The notes beneath the pieces are model-generated. The model was not told the DNA's origin. It saw only the letters and a list, made by a program, of their open reading frames with translations, and searched no databases. This document shows, piece after piece, positions 18,026-26,800 of a stretch of 64,000 bases of DNA. Position 1 is the stretch's first letter. Each line of letters starts with the position of its first letter. The translations under genes were made by a program, and so were the position numbers. The stretch is from Promicromonospora soli (GTDB lineage: Bacteria; Actinomycetota; Actinomycetes; Actinomycetales; Cellulomonadaceae): NCBI RefSeq assembly GCF_014653785.1, contig NZ_BNAS01000001.1, positions 310,001-374,000 of the forward strand, given 5' to 3'.

Positions 18026-18711
18026 CACCTGATGGCCAGCTCTTTGGTGCGGTCCCAGTCCTCGGTCCAGCCGAGCTGGTCGAACATCGCGTCGAGGACC
18101 CCGGCGGTGAACCCCCACACGAGATGCGTCAGATCGCCGTCGTGCACGTGGAAGCCCGGGCCGCGCCAGGTCTGGTTGCCCCGGCGCACCACGACGGTGA
18201 AGCGGTTGGCGGGGTCCAGCAGGTCGGCCACCGGGGCGCGGAAGACGTGCGCGGACTCGGCGACGTCGACCACCCGCACGGGCGTGGGGCGGGCCCACCA
18301 GCCGAGCACGGGCGTGACCACGTGGTTGCTGACCGGCATGGGCAGCTCGCCGAACGTGCCCAGCACCTCCACGCCCGACGCGTCGAGGCCGGTCTCCTCC
18401 ACTGCCTCGCGCAGTGCCGCGGTGACGGCGTCCTCCCCGTCGTCGGCGCGGCCGCCAGGGAAGGCGACCTGCCCTGCGTGGCTGCGCAGCGTCGCGGCGC
18501 GCGCGAGGAGCAGGACGTCGAGGTCGGCCGGCACCGCCAGGTCGTGGTCGTCGCGGTCCGCAGCGAGGTCGTCCAGCACGCCGAACAGGACGAGGACCGA
18601 CGCGGGGCGCGCGCTGTCCGAGAAGTCACCGCGCGCGTGCCGCCACGGCCCCTCGAAGCCCCGCTCAGCGAGGGCCACCAGCTGCTTGCGTGCGGATGCG
18701 GAAGTGCTCAC
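18025..18711 (-). CDS. NUDIX hydrolase, probable CoA pyrophosphatase
   Basis: The 228-residue protein contains a full NUDIX box beginning GGRADDGEDAV and continuing to REAVEETGLD (residues ~85-107). It is preceded by LLLARAATLRSHAGQVAFPG, the signature of the YeaB/NUDT7-NUDT8 group that cleaves CoA or acyl-CoA to 4'-phosphopantetheine and 3',5'-ADP. Length and motif spacing agree with that group. It is the first gene of a three-gene coupled unit on the minus strand. The ATG at 18711 opens the gene, with no strong ribosome site visible. Confidence 0.85.
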   Translation of the reverse strand: MSTSASARKQLVALAERGFEGPWRHARGDFSDSARPASVLVLFGVLDDLAADRDDHDLAVPADLDVLLLARAATLRSHAGQVAFPGGRADDGEDAVTAALREAVEETGLDASGVEVLGTFGELPMPVSNHVVTPVLGWWARPTPVRVVDVAESAHVFRAPVADLLDPANRFTVVVRRGNQTWRGPGFHVHDGDLTHLVWGFTAGVLDAMFDQLGWTEDWDRTKELAIR

Positions 18712-18746
18712 CGACCGACCCTAACCCGGGTCGCTGACACTCCGGC

Positions 18747-19529
18747 TCACCAGAGAAACGACCGGATGGCGGTCGCCACCGCCGACGGCCGGTCGCGGTG
18801 CACGGCGTGCCCGGCGCCCACCACTACGCGCACCCGGACGCTCGGGTTACGGATCATGAGCTCGACCCCGGTCTTGGCGCGGAACAGCGCGCCGTAGGCG
18901 GGGTCGGCGCCCAGCACGAGCGTCGGGACCACCAGTCGCGTGATCACGTCCGTGTGCCGCCAGGGCGCGTTGTCGCGCAGGGTGTGTGCGACCGCCGTGG
19001 CGTCGGCCGCCCTCGCGGCGGCGGCGACCGCCGCGGCGTCCCGGCGGTCCCAGCCGGCGTGCGCGCCCTGCACCACCCTGGTCGACGGCGGACGGATCGC
19101 GTCCTCGATCTCGGCGTCCGCGCCGGTGTCGAACCGGTCTTCCGCTATGTCGAGGGCGGGGTCGAGCAGCACCAGGCGCCGCGTGAACCCGTGGTCGGCG
19201 TCGGCGGCCAGCGCGCCGAGGAGGCCGCCGAGGCTGTGCCCGACCACGAGGTCCCAGCCGGTGCCCAGCGCGCGGATGTCGGCGACGTGGTCGGCCAGCA
19301 GGTAGGAGTCGGCGCGCGGGCTCGAGCCGTGTCCGCGGAGGTCAGGAGCCACGACCTCGTAGCCGTCGTCGGCGAGCGTCTCCCCGAGCCGCCACCAGGT
19401 GGCCCCGGCGGACACGATGCCGTGCAGCAACAGCGCCCGGCCCGGCCCGGTGCCCCAGCGGGTCGTGGCGAGCGCGACGGCAGCGGGTGGTTCGGACCTG
19501 CCGTCGGGAACTTCGTGCGACGTCGCCAT
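18747..19529 (-). CDS. alpha/beta hydrolase
   Basis: The 260-residue protein is an alpha/beta-hydrolase fold enzyme. The oxyanion loop is ALLLHGIVSAGATWW (residues ~33-47), the nucleophile elbow is VVGHSLGG near residue 95, an acid follows in VLLDPALD, and the catalytic His is in VVGAGHAVHRDRP near residue 240. The substrate is unknown; esterase or lactonase activity is most likely by family. It stands 35 bp upstream of the NUDIX gene on the same strand and follows the TetR gene by about 50 bp, so it may be read from the TetR promoter. Confidence 0.82.
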   Translation of the reverse strand: MATSHEVPDGRSEPPAAVALATTRWGTGPGRALLLHGIVSAGATWWRLGETLADDGYEVVAPDLRGHGSSPRADSYLLADHVADIRALGTGWDLVVGHSLGGLLGALAADADHGFTRRLVLLDPALDIAEDRFDTGADAEIEDAIRPPSTRVVQGAHAGWDRRDAAAVAAAARAADATAVAHTLRDNAPWRHTDVITRLVVPTLVLGADPAYGALFRAKTGVELMIRNPSVRVRVVVGAGHAVHRDRPSAVATAIRSFLW

Positions 19530-19582
19530 GAACTGAGGGTAACTAGAACGTGTATACCGGCTTGAAACAATTGAACTTCTCG

Positions 19583-20215
19583 CTAGACCAGGCCGGCCGG
19601 ATCCGCTCCCCGCGCCACCAGCAGCGCCCGGACCGCCTCCCGGGCGCGCCCGTACACGCCGTCGTCGCCGAGCAGGAGGGACCTGTCGTTCGCGGCGTTC
19701 AAGAGCGCGTTGATCTCGAACTCCACCTGGTCAGGGTCGGTACCCGGGGCCAGCTCGCCGGCGTCGACCGCCGTCCGCACCTGGTGGGCGACGTACGACT
19801 CCCAGGACCGCTGCGCCGCGACGACGGCGTCCCGCACGGCGCCCTCCCGCATGTCGAACTCCACCTCGACGCTGCGGAAGAAGCACCCGCCCTGGAACAC
19901 CCGCCCGCGCGAGTACTCGATCCAGGCCAGCACCAGCGCCCACACCCGCGGGAGGCCGCGTTCCGCGGACCGCGCCGGGACGATCACGTGCTCCGTGTAG
20001 ATCTCCGCGGCTCGCTCCACCGCGGCGAGCTGCAGCTTCTCCTTGGACCCGAACAGCCCGGCGATCGCGCTCTTGTTCACGGGCGCCGTCGCCGCCAGCG
20101 CGCCGAACGACAGCGCGTCCAGCCCGCGCACCGACGCCTCCTGCACTGCGTGGTCCAGCACGGTGCGACGGGTGCGGTCGCCGCGGACGCGCCGGCCGTC
20201 GATGTTCATGGCCAT
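19583..20215 (-). CDS. TetR/AcrR-family transcriptional regulator
   Basis: The 210-residue protein has an N-terminal TetR HTH (residues ~10-58): ALSFGALAATAPVNKSAIAG and LFGSKEKLQLAAVERA match the recognition helix and following helix. The C-terminal ligand domain contains GGCFFRSVEVEFD, typical of the TetR_C_16-like group. Directly upstream of its start are two copies of a TACGNNCGTK motif, one helical-turn-pair apart, so it probably represses itself. The same motif occurs in the promoter of the alpha/beta hydrolase gene at 29889, a likely second target. Confidence 0.85.
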   Translation of the reverse strand: MAMNIDGRRVRGDRTRRTVLDHAVQEASVRGLDALSFGALAATAPVNKSAIAGLFGSKEKLQLAAVERAAEIYTEHVIVPARSAERGLPRVWALVLAWIEYSRGRVFQGGCFFRSVEVEFDMREGAVRDAVVAAQRSWESYVAHQVRTAVDAGELAPGTDPDQVEFEINALLNAANDRSLLLGDDGVYGRAREAVRALLVARGADPAGLV

Positions 20216-20224
20216 GGTGGAAAG

Positions 20225-20258
20225 TGTACGACCGTTCGGATAGATCTGTACGGCCGTG
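20225..20258. promoter_or_regulatory. TetR operator, two boxes 22 bp apart
   Basis: TGTACGACCGTTCGGA begins at 20225 and TGTACGGCCGTG at 20247, giving two boxes of the form TACGNNCGTK spaced by 22 bp, i.e. on the same face of the helix. They lie 10-43 bp upstream of the TetR start codon. The first box matches 29813-29828 almost exactly. Confidence 0.65.
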
Positions 20259-20391
20259 CTGATCTGCTTGCCGAACCAGGGCCGAGTCCCGGCACGACAT
20301 CACCAAACGAATACCGAGAATCTTCCCTGACCTGCGGAAACGCCGTACGCTCCTGTCCGGTTTATACCGATTCTGCGCGGAGGGGAACACG

Positions 20392-21009
20392 ATGGAGCAC
20401 ACGAGCGACGGTGCCCTGGCGGCGGCGGCAGTCAGCGTCCTGGCGGGCCTGTGGTTCGCCTGGACGATCCGGCACTCAGGCCCTTGGACGCGGCTCCTCC
20501 CCGTCGCCGGCGTCGCGCTGGCCGGGGTCGTCGTGGCGATCGGCGTGCTGGCCACCGTTCGCGCCTGGCCCGACGGCTCCGTGGTGACCGGCCGCGTCGT
20601 CAGCATCTACGTCGCGGCGCTGATCGCTCATGGCGCCCTGACACGGCTGTGCACCGGGCTCGTCGCGAGCAAGTACCGCCGGGCCGTCGCCGCGGCCAAG
20701 GACGAGGACAAGGCGGGCGTCACCGCCGGCAAGCCCCGGCTCCACCTGATCCCGACGGTGGTCGCGATCTCCACCGCCATCCAGGTGGGCGTCATCGCCA
20801 ACACGCTCGACGTGCCGGAGCTGTACCTCGGAGCGGCCGCCGCCTTCGCGGCCGCGGTGCTGGCGTGGCCGCTCGGCTGGGCGCTCCGCACGGCCACCCA
20901 CCCGCGGGGCCACCGTCCGACGGCGGCGCTCGCCCACCCGCTGACCGGCCTGCTCACCGGGGCGGTCCTGGTGGCGTCGGCGGTCTGGCTGCTCGTCGCT
21001 CTCGCCTAG
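20392..21009 (+). CDS. membrane protein of unknown function
   Basis: The 205-residue protein has about five or six predicted transmembrane segments (residues ~8-27, 37-58, 68-88, 118-138, 145-165, 180-203), with one positively charged cytosolic loop between the third and fourth (SKYRRAVAAAKDEDKAG). No motif of a known transporter or enzyme is visible. GGAGGGGAA precedes the ATG at 20392. A short GC hairpin (21023-21042) downstream may end transcription before the glycosyltransferase gene. I do not recognise the family. Confidence 0.65.
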   Translation: MEHTSDGALAAAAVSVLAGLWFAWTIRHSGPWTRLLPVAGVALAGVVVAIGVLATVRAWPDGSVVTGRVVSIYVAALIAHGALTRLCTGLVASKYRRAVAAAKDEDKAGVTAGKPRLHLIPTVVAISTAIQVGVIANTLDVPELYLGAAAAFAAAVLAWPLGWALRTATHPRGHRPTAALAHPLTGLLTGAVLVASAVWLLVALA

Positions 21010-21137
21010 GGCACGTCTCACCCGCCCGGGTCAGGGTGGGCGGAGGAATGCCGCGCCGCGACACGACGGCAGGAATAGCATCATTGACACGACGTTCGGC
21101 CGAGCCTGCCCGGGCGGATCGGACGAAGGGGACCGTG

Positions 21138-22424
21138 ATGCGCTCCATGCTTCTTGCCGCACACGTCGCGGACGGGCACGTCGCGCCCATGCTCGGCGTC
21201 GCCGCACACCTCACCGCCGTCGGGAACCGGGTGCGTTTCCTCGCCGGCGACCGGTTCGCCGACGCGGTCCGCGGCACGGGTGCGGAATTCATCCGATGGC
21301 CGGACGGCGCCCAGATCGACCACCGCGCTGCGATGGCCGAGTCCCGCCGGGGCGGAGACCGGCGCGAGGGGACGAAGGGGATGGTTCGCAACATCGAGGA
21401 GTTCTTCATCGCGCCCGCCCTGGACCAGTACCGGGCGCTGCGTGCGGCGATCGATGCAGAGCCGACCGACGCGGTGCTGACCGAGTTCACGGTCGTCGGC
21501 GCCGCAGCTCTGGCACAGTCGCGCGAGCCGCGGCCCCCGCTCGTGGTGTGCGGCGTCCTTCCGCTGGGGCTGTCCAGCGTCGACACAGCCCCATGGGGAC
21601 TGGGCATCCTGCCCCGCGACGACCTGATCGGTCGCACCCGCAATCGCTTCCTGAACCTGATGGCGAGGCATGTCATCCTCCGCAAGCCACAGCACCAGGT
21701 CGCGGAGTTCGTGCACGAGGTGACCGGTGCGGACCTCGGCGTCTACTTCTTGGACTGGGCGGTACACGCCGACCACTTCGTGCAGTTCACCGTGCCCGGG
21801 TTCGAGTACCCGCGCCGCGACCTCCCCCCGACCGTCAGCTTTGTCGGCCCCGTCTCCCGCACCTCGAGGCCCGTTGCGCTGCCCGCCTGGTGGTCGGACC
21901 TCGACGGCAGCCGCCCCGTCGTGCACGTGTCGCAGGGCACGGTCGCGAACGAGGACCCGGGCGAGCTGATCGTCCCCACGCTTCGCGCGCTGGCCGACCG
22001 CGACGTGCTCGTGGTCGTGACCACGGGAGGTGCGCCCCTTGCCGCGCTCGGCACCCTGCCACCCAACGCGCGGGCGGCGGAGTTCATCGGCTACGACGAC
22101 CTGATGCCGAAGGTCGACGTCTTCGTCACGAACGGCGGCTACGGCGGGCTCCACTACGCCCTCGCGCACGGCGTGCCGATGGTCGTCGCCGGTGACACCG
22201 AGGACAAGGCCGAGACGACGCGGCGTGTCGAGTGGTCGCGCACCGGGGTGAACCTGGGAACGGCACGACCCGACGAGGCGACCATCGCACGGGCGGTGGA
22301 CGAGGTGCTTGTTGTCCCGTCCTACCGGGAGCACGCACGTGCCCTTCAGGCGGAGATCGCCGGCGCGCCGGGTGTCGCGGGCGTGGCGCAGATCACGCTC
22401 GACCTCGTCGCCGCGCGGGGCTGA
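21138..22424 (+). CDS. GT1 (UDP-glycosyltransferase/MGT-like) glycosyltransferase
   Basis: The 428-residue protein has the two-Rossmann GT-B layout. The N-terminal acceptor domain begins LLAAHVADGHVAPMLGVAAH, and the C-terminal donor domain has VVHVSQGTVANEDPGELIVP near residue 257 and the nucleotide-sugar motif VFVTNGGYGGLHYALAHGVP near 330, followed by AGDTEDK. This resembles macrolide/antibiotic and lipid GT1 enzymes. The acceptor and sugar are unknown. AAGGGGA precedes the ATG at 21138; a GTG three bases earlier is an alternative. The gene precedes the exported-redox operon but is separated from it by that operon's own strong promoter. Confidence 0.85.
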   Translation: MRSMLLAAHVADGHVAPMLGVAAHLTAVGNRVRFLAGDRFADAVRGTGAEFIRWPDGAQIDHRAAMAESRRGGDRREGTKGMVRNIEEFFIAPALDQYRALRAAIDAEPTDAVLTEFTVVGAAALAQSREPRPPLVVCGVLPLGLSSVDTAPWGLGILPRDDLIGRTRNRFLNLMARHVILRKPQHQVAEFVHEVTGADLGVYFLDWAVHADHFVQFTVPGFEYPRRDLPPTVSFVGPVSRTSRPVALPAWWSDLDGSRPVVHVSQGTVANEDPGELIVPTLRALADRDVLVVVTTGGAPLAALGTLPPNARAAEFIGYDDLMPKVDVFVTNGGYGGLHYALAHGVPMVVAGDTEDKAETTRRVEWSRTGVNLGTARPDEATIARAVDEVLVVPSYREHARALQAEIAGAPGVAGVAQITLDLVAARG

Positions 22425-22475
22425 TCTTTCCCAGGTGCTGCACGCGAAGTCTGCCGTTCCCTGTCGAACTTTTGC

Positions 22476-22504
22476 TTGACACCCGTCATAAGTCCTCCTA
22501 TGTT
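22476..22504 (+). promoter_or_regulatory. strong sigma-70-type promoter of the redox operon
   Basis: TTGACA (22476-22481), a 17-bp spacer and TATGTT (22499-22504) form a near-consensus promoter, the best seen in this window. The predicted start is near 22511, 180 bp upstream of the multicopper oxidase start codon. Confidence 0.75.
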
Positions 22505-22511
22505 CGCAATA

Positions 22512-22526
22512 TCACCCGTCGGGTGA
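22512..22526. promoter_or_regulatory. palindromic operator at the transcription start
   Basis: TCACCCGTCGGGTGA is a perfect 7-bp palindrome around one central base, placed at the predicted start site. CACCCGTC also occurs at 22480-22487, 33 bp upstream, inside the promoter spacer. A regulator bound to both would lie on one face of the DNA. Confidence 0.5.
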
Positions 22527-22548
22527 CCCACCCATGGAGGGAACGACG

Positions 22549-22617
22549 ATGAGGTCAACCTTCGTGTCCGTGACACCGCTGTCACTCGCGGCGACGCCGA
22601 CGGCTTCGCGCGCCTGA
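22549..22617 (+). CDS. possible 22-residue leader peptide
   Basis: ATG 22549 to TGA 22617 encodes a 22-residue peptide beginning [10 protein letters not shown], with GGAGGG eight bases upstream. It lies in the 5' leader of the redox operon, 73 bp before the oxidase start. It is rich in Ser, Thr and Ala and shows no run of one amino acid that would suggest classical attenuation. It may be a spurious frame. Confidence 0.3.
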   Translation: MRSTFVSVTPLSLAATPTASRA

Positions 22618-22690
22618 GCCCGGTCCCCACCCGATTCCTGTCTCGTCGGAACGGCCGGAACGGCTGCCCGACGGCGTCGAACGGAGACTC

Positions 22691-23788
22691 ATGCCCCAGT
22701 ACAGCTCTGACACCCGATCCCAGCAGAGCGGCGTGTCCCGTCGCTCGATCCTGACCGGCACGCTCGCCGGGCTCATGGTGCCGACGGCGGCCCTCACGCT
22801 CGGCGCGGACGGTGCGGCCGCCGTCGGCCCCGGGCCCATCAGACCGCTCGGTACCACCCGGCACATCACCGTCTACGCGGAGCCCCTGCCCGGCGGCCTC
22901 CACGGCTACGGGCTCGCCCCAGGCAAGGCCACCATCCCCGGCCCCCTTCTGGAGATGTGGGAGGGCGACACCCTCCAGGTCGAGCTGGTGAACAACACCG
23001 ACAAGCGCCTGTCGATCCACCCGCACGGGGTCGACTACACGACCGAGTCGGACGGCAGCCCGTTCAACGACTCGTTCAACGAGCCCGGCGAGACCCGCAC
23101 CTACACCTGGCGCAGCCACGCGCAGACCCAGCTCGACGACGGCCACTGGGTACCCGGCACCGCGGGCTACTGGCACTACCACGACCACGCGATGGACGGG
23201 GAGCACGGCACGGCGGGCCTGCGCGCGGGCCTGTACGGCGGGCTCGTCGTGCGGCGCAAGGGAGACATCCTGCCCGACCGCACGTACACCGTCGTGTTCA
23301 ACGACATGACCATCAACAACAAGTCGGCCCCCGACACCCCGATGTTCGAGGCGAACCTCGGGGAGACCGTCGAGTTCGTCGCGATCGGGCACGGGGACCA
23401 GCTCCACACGTTCCATCTGCACGCCCACCGCTGGGCGAACAACCGGACCGGCTACCTGACCGGCCCCGACGACCCCAGCCAGGTGATCGACACCCGCGAC
23501 CTCAACCCGGGCGACTCGTTCGGGTTCCAGGTGAAGGCCGGGCAGGCGGTCGGCGCAGGCGCCTGGATGTACCACTGCCACGTCCAGTTCCACTCCGACG
23601 GCGGCATGGCCGGGATCTTCCTGGTACGTAACGCCGACGGCACCATGCCCGCCGGCGCGCAGGAGGCCATCGACCGGTTCCACGAGCACGGCGGCCATAC
23701 GGCGGGCAGCACCGCCGGGACCGATGCCGAGACCCGCACCCAGACCGACGCCGCCACGCACGCAGAAGAGGGCCACACCGGCCACTGA
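22691..23788 (+). CDS. exported two-domain multicopper oxidase (small-laccase type)
   Basis: The 365-residue protein begins with a twin-arginine-like signal ([20 protein letters not shown], residues ~15-34). Copper ligands appear as HPHG near residue 110 and [14 protein letters not shown] near 160 in domain 1, and [10 protein letters not shown] near 240 and [14 protein letters not shown] near 300 in domain 2. This is the two-domain arrangement of actinobacterial small laccases, which work as trimers and reduce O2 to water while oxidising phenols or metals outside the membrane. The C-terminal tail is His/Thr-rich. It is the first large gene of a probable three-gene operon with a quinoprotein-type dehydrogenase and a cupredoxin. 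Confidence 0.92.
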   Translation: MPQYSSDTRSQQSGVSRRSILTGTLAGLMVPTAALTLGADGAAAVGPGPIRPLGTTRHITVYAEPLPGGLHGYGLAPGKATIPGPLLEMWEGDTLQVELVNNTDKRLSIHPHGVDYTTESDGSPFNDSFNEPGETRTYTWRSHAQTQLDDGHWVPGTAGYWHYHDHAMDGEHGTAGLRAGLYGGLVVRRKGDILPDRTYTVVFNDMTINNKSAPDTPMFEANLGETVEFVAIGHGDQLHTFHLHAHRWANNRTGYLTGPDDPSQVIDTRDLNPGDSFGFQVKAGQAVGAGAWMYHCHVQFHSDGGMAGIFLVRNADGTMPAGAQEAIDRFHEHGGHTAGSTAGTDAETRTQTDAATHAEEGHTGH

Positions 23789-23834
23789 CCGGGACATCCC
23801 GGACGACTTTTCGATCACGCGCAAAGGAGCAGTG

Positions 23835-26800
23835 ATGGAACGGACAGGAAGACGCATCCTCGCCGCAGTGGCAGGCGCCGCCCTCGTCGTCGGGCTGGCT
23901 ACGGTCCCGGCGCAGGCCCGGCGGAGCACCACGGCCGACGCCGCCCCGGCAGCCGTCGCACCCGCCGCACTCGCCACCACCCCGGACGCGGCAGACGTCA
24001 CCGTGCTCGTGTTCCACGGGGCGCCGGACAAGCAGCTCGACCCGGTGGCGGTCGCCACCAGGACCATCCGGGAGCTCGGCGCGGAGCACGGGTTCACCGT
24101 GCACACGGCGAGCGACCCGAAGGTCTTCACCGCGAAGAATCTCGCGGAGTACCGCGGCGTGGTCTTCCTGTCCGCCGAGGGTACGCAGCTCACCACCGCG
24201 CAGGAGGATGCCCTCAAGGCCTACGTACAGGGCGGCGGCGGGTTCCTCGGCATCCGCGACGCGGCGCGGGCGCAGGACCGTTCGCAGTGGTTCACGGGCC
24301 TGATCGGCACCCGGCCGGCCGGCAACCTGCCGGACCCGCTGGCCGTCGCGAGCGTCACCGCGAGCGCGGAGAACCCGCCGAACGAGGACGCCCCGAACCT
24401 GATCGACGGCGATGCGAACACCAAGTGGCTCGCCTTCGAGCCGACGGCGGTGATCGACCTCGAGATGGCCGAGCCGGTCGTCGCCTCCCGGTACGCGCTC
24501 ACGTCGGCCAACGACTTCGCCGGTCGTGACCCGAAGAGCTGGACCCTGCAGGGCTCCACGGACGGTACGACGTGGACCGACCTGGACACGCAGACCGACC
24601 AGGACTTCCCTGAGCGGTTCACCCCCAACGACTACCGGTTCGAGAACACGGTCGCCTACCAGCACTACCGGCTCGACATCACGGCGAACGCGGGTGACGA
24701 CCTCACCCAGCTCGCGGAGATCCAGCTCTTCGACAGCTCCGGCGAGGCGGAGCCGGACCCCGAGGTCCCGGTGCAGGAGGCGACGGTCAACGTCGTCGAC
24801 CGCGCGCACCCGGCGGGCGGCGGGCTCCCACTGAGCTGGACCCGCTCGGACCGGTGGCTGAACTGGTCGCCGAACCCGGTCGGCGACGTGCACACCGTGG
24901 CGCAGGTCGAGGAGTGGGACTACGAGCCGGGCGAGGGCGCGAACGGCCCGTTCCACCCCGTCTCGTGGTGCCGCGACTACGACGGCGGCCGGTCGTTCTA
25001 CACCGGCATGGGCGGCACCGCCGCGAGCTACGCGGAGGCGGAGTTCCGTGACCACCTGCTCGGCGGCCTGCTCTGGTCGACCGGCATGGTGCGCGGCGAC
25101 TGCCAGGCGACCATCGCGGCGAACTACGAGTCCGAGCGCCTGACGGTGAAGAACGCCGCGGGCGCGCTCGACCAGATCGGCGAGCCGCACGGACTCACGG
25201 TGGCGCCGGACGGCGGCGTCTTCTACATCGGCAAGGCCGCCTGCCCCTCCGGACCGGTCGTGGCGTGGGAGGACGCGAACGTGGGGCTGGGCTGCGGCAC
25301 CGTCCACCGCTGGGACCCGGAGTCCGGGACCACGAAGCTCCTGACCACCCTCGACGTCATGGGCAACCGCGGCAGCGGCAGCGAGCTGGTCAAGAACGAG
25401 GAGGGCCTGCTCGGCATCACCCTCGACCCGCAGTTCGACGAGAACCGGTGGGTCTACCTCTACTGGATGCCGCACGAGTCGATCGACCGCGAGCGCCGCG
25501 TCGGCCAGCGGACGGTGTCGCGCTTCACGTACGACGCCGAGGCGAACACGATCGACCAGTCCACCCGCAAGGACCTGCTGCAGTGGGAGACGCAGATCCA
25601 CAGCTGCTGCCACGCGGGCGGCGGCATGGACTTCGACAACGAGGGCAACCTCTACATCGGGTCGGGCGACAGCAACTCGTCGGGCGGGTCGAGCGGCTAC
25701 TCCGGCAACAACTGGACCCAGGAGTACGCGGGCATCTCGTTCCAGGACGCGCGGCGCACCGCCGGCAGCACGAACGACCTGAACGGCAAGATCCTGCGGA
25801 TCCACCCGGAGCCGGACGGCACGTACACGATCCCGGAGGGGAACTTGTTCCCGGAGGCGGACGACCCGGGCGACAAGACGCTCCCGGAGATCTACGTCAT
25901 GGGCGTGCGCAACATCTCGCGGCTGGCCTACGACACGAAGAACGACTGGCTGACCGCGGCGTGGGTCGGACCGGACGCGGGCCTGCCGGACCCGGAGCTC
26001 GGGCCGGCGAAGTACGAGACCGCCACGATCATCACCTCGGCGGGCAACCACGGCTGGCCCTACTGCATGGGCAACGGGCAGCCCTACCGGGACCGCAGCA
26101 ACGAGGACGCGACGGTCCTGACGGGCTGGTACGACTGCGACAACCCGAAGAACACGTCGCCGCGCAACACCGGCCTGGTCGACCTCCCGCCGGTGCGCGA
26201 CAACATGATCTGGTACTCGCCGAGCGGCGGCGGGCCGGTGTTCCCCGCCCGGGAGAACGGCGTCCCGTCCTACGTGGACTCCGAGGCGACCTACACCCAG
26301 CCGTACCTGCGGGGCGGCGGGCAGGCCGTGATGAACGGTCCGACCTACCACCGGTCCGAGGTCGACACGGGCAGCGGCGTCGCCTGGCCCGCGTACTGGG
26401 ACAACAAGTGGTTCATCGGTGACCAGTCGAACGCGAACAACCGGGTAGCCGTCACGGTGAACCCGGACACCGTCGAGGAGGCCGGTCCCCCGGTCTTCGC
26501 CGAGGACCTGCGCCAGATCGTCCACGGCGGCAACGGCGACAACGACGTCGAGCAGTGGATGGACGCCAAGTTCGGTCCCGACGGCGCCCTGTACCTGCTC
26601 GACTACGGCGGCGGCTTCTTCTCCCTGACCGATCGCCAGAAGCTGGTCCGGATCAGCTACACGGGCGGTCCGGCCACGCCGGCACCGGCCGGTTCCGGGG
26701 CGAGCGTGCAGAGCGACCCGCTCACCGTCGCCTTCACCGGCGACCGCTCGGGCGGCGTCTCCTACGCCTGGGACTTCGGGGACGGGACCACGTCGACGGA

